This document shows positions 59,136 through 64,000 of a DNA stretch of 64,000 nucleotides, in pieces. A program made the translations under genes and the position numbers. This stretch comes from Mansonella perstans (Eukaryota; Nematoda; Chromadorea; Rhabditida; Onchocercidae). Each line of letters begins with the position of its first letter. Within the stretch, counting starts at the first letter, position 1. The DNA lies in NCBI GenBank assembly GCA_037074765.1, contig JBAMDO010000163.1, positions 1 to 64,000 of the forward strand. Reading direction: 5' to 3'. Below the pieces are notes generated by a model. That model ran no database searches. It was given only the letters and a program-made list of their open reading frames with translations, and was not told the DNA's origin.

Positions 59136-62100
59136 GGAAATTTTATCAAATGCTTTGATCATCGAAATGTTCAGAGTTCCGCAATTGTCAAGCGATAATC
59201 ATCTGTTTTCTACGATAATTGCATTATTTAATATAGAAGTTGACGTATTTATGTAAATTATAAATTTTAGAAATTGCATTCATTGAATAATTACCATATT
59301 TTAATTTATTTAACCCTTTACTTTATCTTTTTTCTTCATGTGCAATTTTTGCCTGCACATTTAATATAGCGAACAAATTACAAACACTGTTTCCATCGCA
59401 AAAAATGATGAATTATTGATAGCATTTATTAATTAATTATCATTTTTTAATTTACTAATCTGTTCGTTTTTTCTTTTCTATTTTATAGTAATTATGATTG
59501 ACACGTAACTTTTGCATGCATACTTGATGTAACGAAAAATTACAATCCTTATTTTAGTCACAAAAAAACTTACTAATATTGTTTAATTATTAATTAACTG
59601 CGTATTTTTCATTTTTTCTTTACATCAGTAAATGCTTACCCTTTTATTAAATAAAATAATAATTCGTAGTTCAAAAAAGTCGAAAAATAAAATTAATTTG
59701 TATAATTATTACCCACCGATGATTAGCACATCTTATATTGTTAAACCGAAAAAAACTGAATACGCGAATTAAACCAATCGATGTCAAATATTCCTCCTAC
59801 ATTGCATATTATTAAATTGATTATCATGTTTATGAATCAAATTTGACATATAATTTAATTAATTAAAAACTATTTGCTTCATTTTACTAAAAAAATTCAT
59901 GATTGCTTCATTTTCTTCATCAATTTAATTTTGCTATGTTTGTTTATTTTTTGAGCTAAAAAAACAAAAGTTGGTTTTGGTTTCAAAAATTTATTTGCAT
60001 TTTATTAAAATTGGAATTTTGTTTTTTTAGCTTTACAGAAAAAGACAAAAAAACGCAAAATATTTGCTCGTTTATGGAAGAACAAAAGGAAATTTTAACC
60101 TTTTAATGGAAAAAAATTGCAATAATTATTTCATTCTTTTTTCCGTCCAATATTTCGTCATAACATTTTACATTTATTTTTTCATTTCTTTTTCTAATAA
60201 ATTATATGGTAAGTTTTCCAAACGAACATTCAAAAAGCAAACAAATAAATAAATTTTCAAAAATTGCACAATTTTTTTAAAATTTAAAATGCATTGACAA
60301 TAATTAAAATTTTCCGTTTCGAATTTTCTTCATTCCTTGCGCTACACACATTTGTTTCTTTTTTTTGCTCCATTTTTCAAATAAAAAAAAATTTATTTCA
60401 ATAAATGTTTCAATATTATTTCAACAGATTAAAAATTAACACATTAAAAATTAAAACAATCATAAAAAATCATAAATTGATAGAAAGTAAAAAGGGAAAC
60501 TGAAAAAAAATTTTTCATACAATTGGCACTAAATGACTAAATAGGGAACATCTCATTCAGGTATTCGAATAATAACATGCAGCAAATGCAAATAATAATT
60601 GTATTACTTTGCTAAAAATTCCAAAACCTAAGACCCAAAAAAAAACCATTTTCCATTTTAATGATGAAATGTTTATTCACAAATTCCAGTAGAAGCGAGT
60701 TAACTTGACCTTGAAATATGATTTTTTATTTTCTTTATTTTTTACTTATTTTTCTCACTGATTTTTTATTTTTGGTAATTAATTTTTTACTTACCGTCCT
60801 CTTCGTTTTTTTATTATCTTTAAATTTGAATATAAGTTTCGTCACGTAAAATAATATCCTGGCCAGAGTAAATAATATATCAGATCTGAATTTTATATTT
60901 TAGCAATGTTACACATTCAATAAAACTATCTGCATGAATATATTTTAACATTTCAACAATCATTAACCAACAATATCTTTATTCATAAAATCTGATTAAT
61001 GTAATTAATTACGTTAATTTATGCGATTAATCTAATTCAATAACATATGTAATTAATTAGTTGCACAAAAAAGAAGGAATAATATTTGTAAATTATTATC
61101 GTAAAATTAAAAGTTAGCACAAAATTGTTTAATCATTTTCAAACTATGGTTACAAGCAAAAGAAACGATTGAATAAAGTATGAGTGCAGGAAAAGAAAGT
61201 TGAAAGTTAAAGTTGAAAAATTGCTTGTAAGATTATAATTTCTTATTTTTTAGTACCGTACTGAATCAATAATACTTTATTTAAATATAATGATAATCAC
61301 TGTAATCAATTGATCAAAACAAATTATTATATTTTAATTTATAGCAACTAAATAATACAATTAAACAAACAAATTAAATAAAATACGTAGTACATTAATA
61401 ATTTGATATTATAACATGTTAGTAACAATAATATGATCAGTAAGTAACAATAATCATATGACCAGCAATTAATTAGTATTAACATCGAGTAATAACATTG
61501 TACACATAATTGCATATTCTAAGCTATATAACTATGTAAATAGAACTATTCTAGATTGCTAGAAATTCTTTTGGCTGCAACGTAAAGTTAATGAAGTCAA
61601 GGATAATCAAATGTGGCAAATGCCAGAAAGTTGCTGCACTGATGATTTATACTTTCAGTATTAAATATACAACAACAAAAGAGAATGAATATGAATGAAT
61701 GAATTACTGATAAATTTTCATTCTATGTTTCCTTTTAAAAAAAGTGATAAAATTTCGATAAAAATCATTCTAAGACATTTCGCTTACTCCTACTACTACT
61801 ACTATTGCATCATAACAATATAATGATCATGGTCTCAACCGATTAGAATTGGTCAGTCAATGTTAATCAATTCCAATGCTTTCTAATAAACAAGCAATTT
61901 ATTTGAAATAAACATGAAGTGATTGATACAAGCTAATCAATATGAATTGATCAAAATGAGCTATATCAACTGATATAATGCACTAATATGATAAAATACA
62001 ACATACTGTATAATTTAAAACTGTAATTTCTAAATTTACATTTTCATACTTTCAGTATTAAGAATATAGCAAGAGAGAGAATAAATATGAACAAAATGAA

Positions 62101-63724
62101 TAATTGATAAATTTTCATTGAATGTTTCCACGAGAAATAATAAAATTTCGGATAATAAATCATTTATTTTTTATGAAAATTTTGAATAATCCTTCATTTA
62201 CCAATTGCATTATTTATAAGAGCTCCTCTCAGTTCACTCAGCCAAATTTCAATTAACCAATGCCGTCCTACTTTTCATCTTATCACAATCATGGAACTTT
62301 GTTGCAGTCTTAACATATTTTGCATAAGCAAATTTGTAAATAAAAAGTCACTATATTAGATATAATAGTGGTAGTGGTAATTAGCAATAATGACAATTAT
62401 TTACAATCGATTAATGAATATAAACTAATCAACATAACGAAAATATCATGAAAAACTAATTAATATCAGTAATAAGTTACGCAGTGATAATAGTAATTAT
62501 ATGATCAGTTAATAGTATTAATACTGAGTAAACTAATATTTATCAATGCAAAAATTACCTTGTCAAAATTTAAAATTAATCATTTGATCAATTAATATTA
62601 AAAAGTAATATCATTGACAATTGAGCACTAATGTGTTGTGTTGTTATCTTGCGAGAATGAAATACATTTCATTTCGCAGAAAATGATGTATCCTTTGGAG
62701 CAAATTTAATTGTAGGCAAATTATCCTAATAAGCTAGTAGTAGATGCTTCTCATTACTACTCACTATTACTTTGCTTTTCAGTTTTATTAATCAATTATT
62801 TACAATTACTTTTGATATTTCATTAACTAAATATCTGTTTGCGCCAAATTAGTGTTAAAATTTATTATTAGTTATCATTTTGCTGATAACCATTTTTTTT
62901 GCATGTGAATTTACAGTTTAGTGTAAAATTTTACATGTTTAAATTGATTAATTTTTTTATTTTTTCTTCTTAAATAAAACAATTTATCATTCAGCAAATA
63001 TTTTTGCTCAAAAAAAAAGTGATTTGTATAAAATTATTGCAATGAAATAGTGATGAAAGTAGAAAAAATAATAAATTTTAAAGTTTGATTGGAATAGCTA
63101 TTTTTAATTGAAATCATAAATCTGTATTTTTAATTTTATTGTATAAATGCACTAATTTTTATTTCATGAATGTATCTGTAATTAAAAAATCGACGTAAAT
63201 GAAAGTTTACTGATTTATGTTATTGGTTGCTGGTCGTTCACTGATTGCTGATTACTGATTTACTGTTTCGTCAAACTACTGATTTTGTCAAATTTCTGAA
63301 TTTTATTAATTTCTCATGGAGATTTAAAATCGAAATTTATTTCCGCTTTGCTTTTTGTTATTTTTAAACTTTAAATTTTTTTCAACTTGACCATCATTTT
63401 CATTTGTCACAAAAGTGTTGGATTATTTTGTATTGATCATTTAAAGCAATTGGTGCATAAAAATTTGATAAAAAACAAACTATATTTGAAGTGTCGAGCA
63501 AATTTAAATAAAATTAAAACTTGTTAAGAAGTTTTTTTTTCTTATCTTCTAACTTCAAATGATATTTAAGAGGATTTCGATCATTACGATTAGTTTATAT
63601 TTTTTGCTTTCTTTTTCATTTTTTTTTTGTTTTTTATCCATAAATTAATTTAAGAGCGCATGTTACTTTGAAAAAGTGTTTTTTTCCAATCAATTCATCT
63701 TTTTATTACTTTCCTTTCAAATTT

Positions 63725-63930
63725 TGTTCAATAAGTATTAAATTTAATTATCAATTTTTCAACAATTGTTAAATTGAATTATTAATTTAATTATCAGTTT
63801 TGTTATCAATTTAATTATCATTTTACTGAATTATAAATTTAATTATCATTTAATTGTCAATTTAACAATTGTTAAATTGAATTATCAATTTAATTATCAT
63901 TATCAGTTTTTTTTTTTAATTATCAGTTTT
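63725..63930. repeat. AATTATCAATTTAATTATC degenerate array with duplicated block
   Basis: Short units of AATTTAATTATCA recur at least eight times. A larger block starting AACAATTGTTAAATTGAATTAT occurs near 63761 and again near 63863, about 102 bp apart. Confidence 0.75.
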
Positions 63931-64000
63931 ACGTGTGATTATGGATAATCATGATATTTTACTATCAATTTTATCCAGTAATTATTAAAGTTAACCGACA

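Larger units (their letters stand above)
56831..64000. other. Gene-free AT-rich region
   Basis: No supported gene in about 7 kb. It contains a CA/TA microsatellite (59085-59135), an imperfect hairpin (62650-62678), loosely duplicated blocks (61640-61775 against 62040-62170), and an AATTATCAATTTAATTATC-rich array at the right end. It could be an intron of a gene beyond the window or intergenic DNA. Confidence 0.5.

Noticed and set aside
1..64000. tRNA, rRNA, CRISPR or bacterial (for example Wolbachia-derived) genes
   Set aside because: No cloverleaf with a TTCGA-type loop, no rRNA-like stretch, no spaced direct repeats of CRISPR type, and no intronless bacterial-style reading frames were seen by eye.

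Overview
The window is very AT-rich eukaryotic DNA. It has short exons, consensus GT...AG introns with T-rich TTTCAG-type acceptors, and strong acceptors placed just upstream of start codons as expected for spliced-leader trans-splicing. Bel/Pao retroelement relics with an env-like reading frame are present. Together with the gene content this points to a nematode, most likely a clade III (filarial/spirurid) parasite; the species cannot be decided from sequence alone. All coding models below were assembled by hand from splice sites and reading-frame phase; no database search was possible.

Left part (1-15 kb): the 3' end of a large repetitive protein gene on the + strand (ends 4071; four near-identical 222-bp repeats, then a C-terminal CTML tail). 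It is convergent with two minus-strand genes that act in the same nucleolar pathway: NHP2 (H/ACA snoRNP core protein, 6310-7963, five exons) and, upstream of it, a Nopp140/NOLC1 homologue (8920-14499) with a huge serine/acidic-lysine repeat exon and a complete C-terminal SRP40 domain.

15.8-18.8 kb: a palindromic retroelement structure. Two Bel/Pao-like 3' ends (env tail plus LTR) lie back to back around an axis near 17912. One arm is internally deleted by about 0.9 kb, and both arms are embedded in a short minisatellite.

19.6-37.1 kb: one 10-exon minus-strand gene for an RGK-like (Rad/Gem/Kir-type) Ras-superfamily GTPase of about 453 residues. It has a 10.1-kb second intron filled with microsatellites, a 280-bp tandem repeat and other simple repeats. 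Another intron holds a perfect 21-bp hairpin, and another holds a cluster of TTCCGGAA palindromes.

37-46 kb: almost gene-free AT-rich DNA with one Bel/Pao integrase fragment (44.6 kb).

46.2-51.0 kb: a seven-exon minus-strand PPP-family serine/threonine phosphatase (complete, about 334 residues, divergent active-site loop). About 0.2 kb downstream lies an unrecognised Cys-containing gene whose spacing suggests an operon.

52-54.3 kb: a possible small membrane-protein gene, and a better supported 3' part of a gene for a single-pass membrane protein, both on the minus strand.

55.6-56.8 kb: a third, decayed retroelement copy in the odd order env-LTR-gag. The rest, to 64 kb, shows no recognisable gene.
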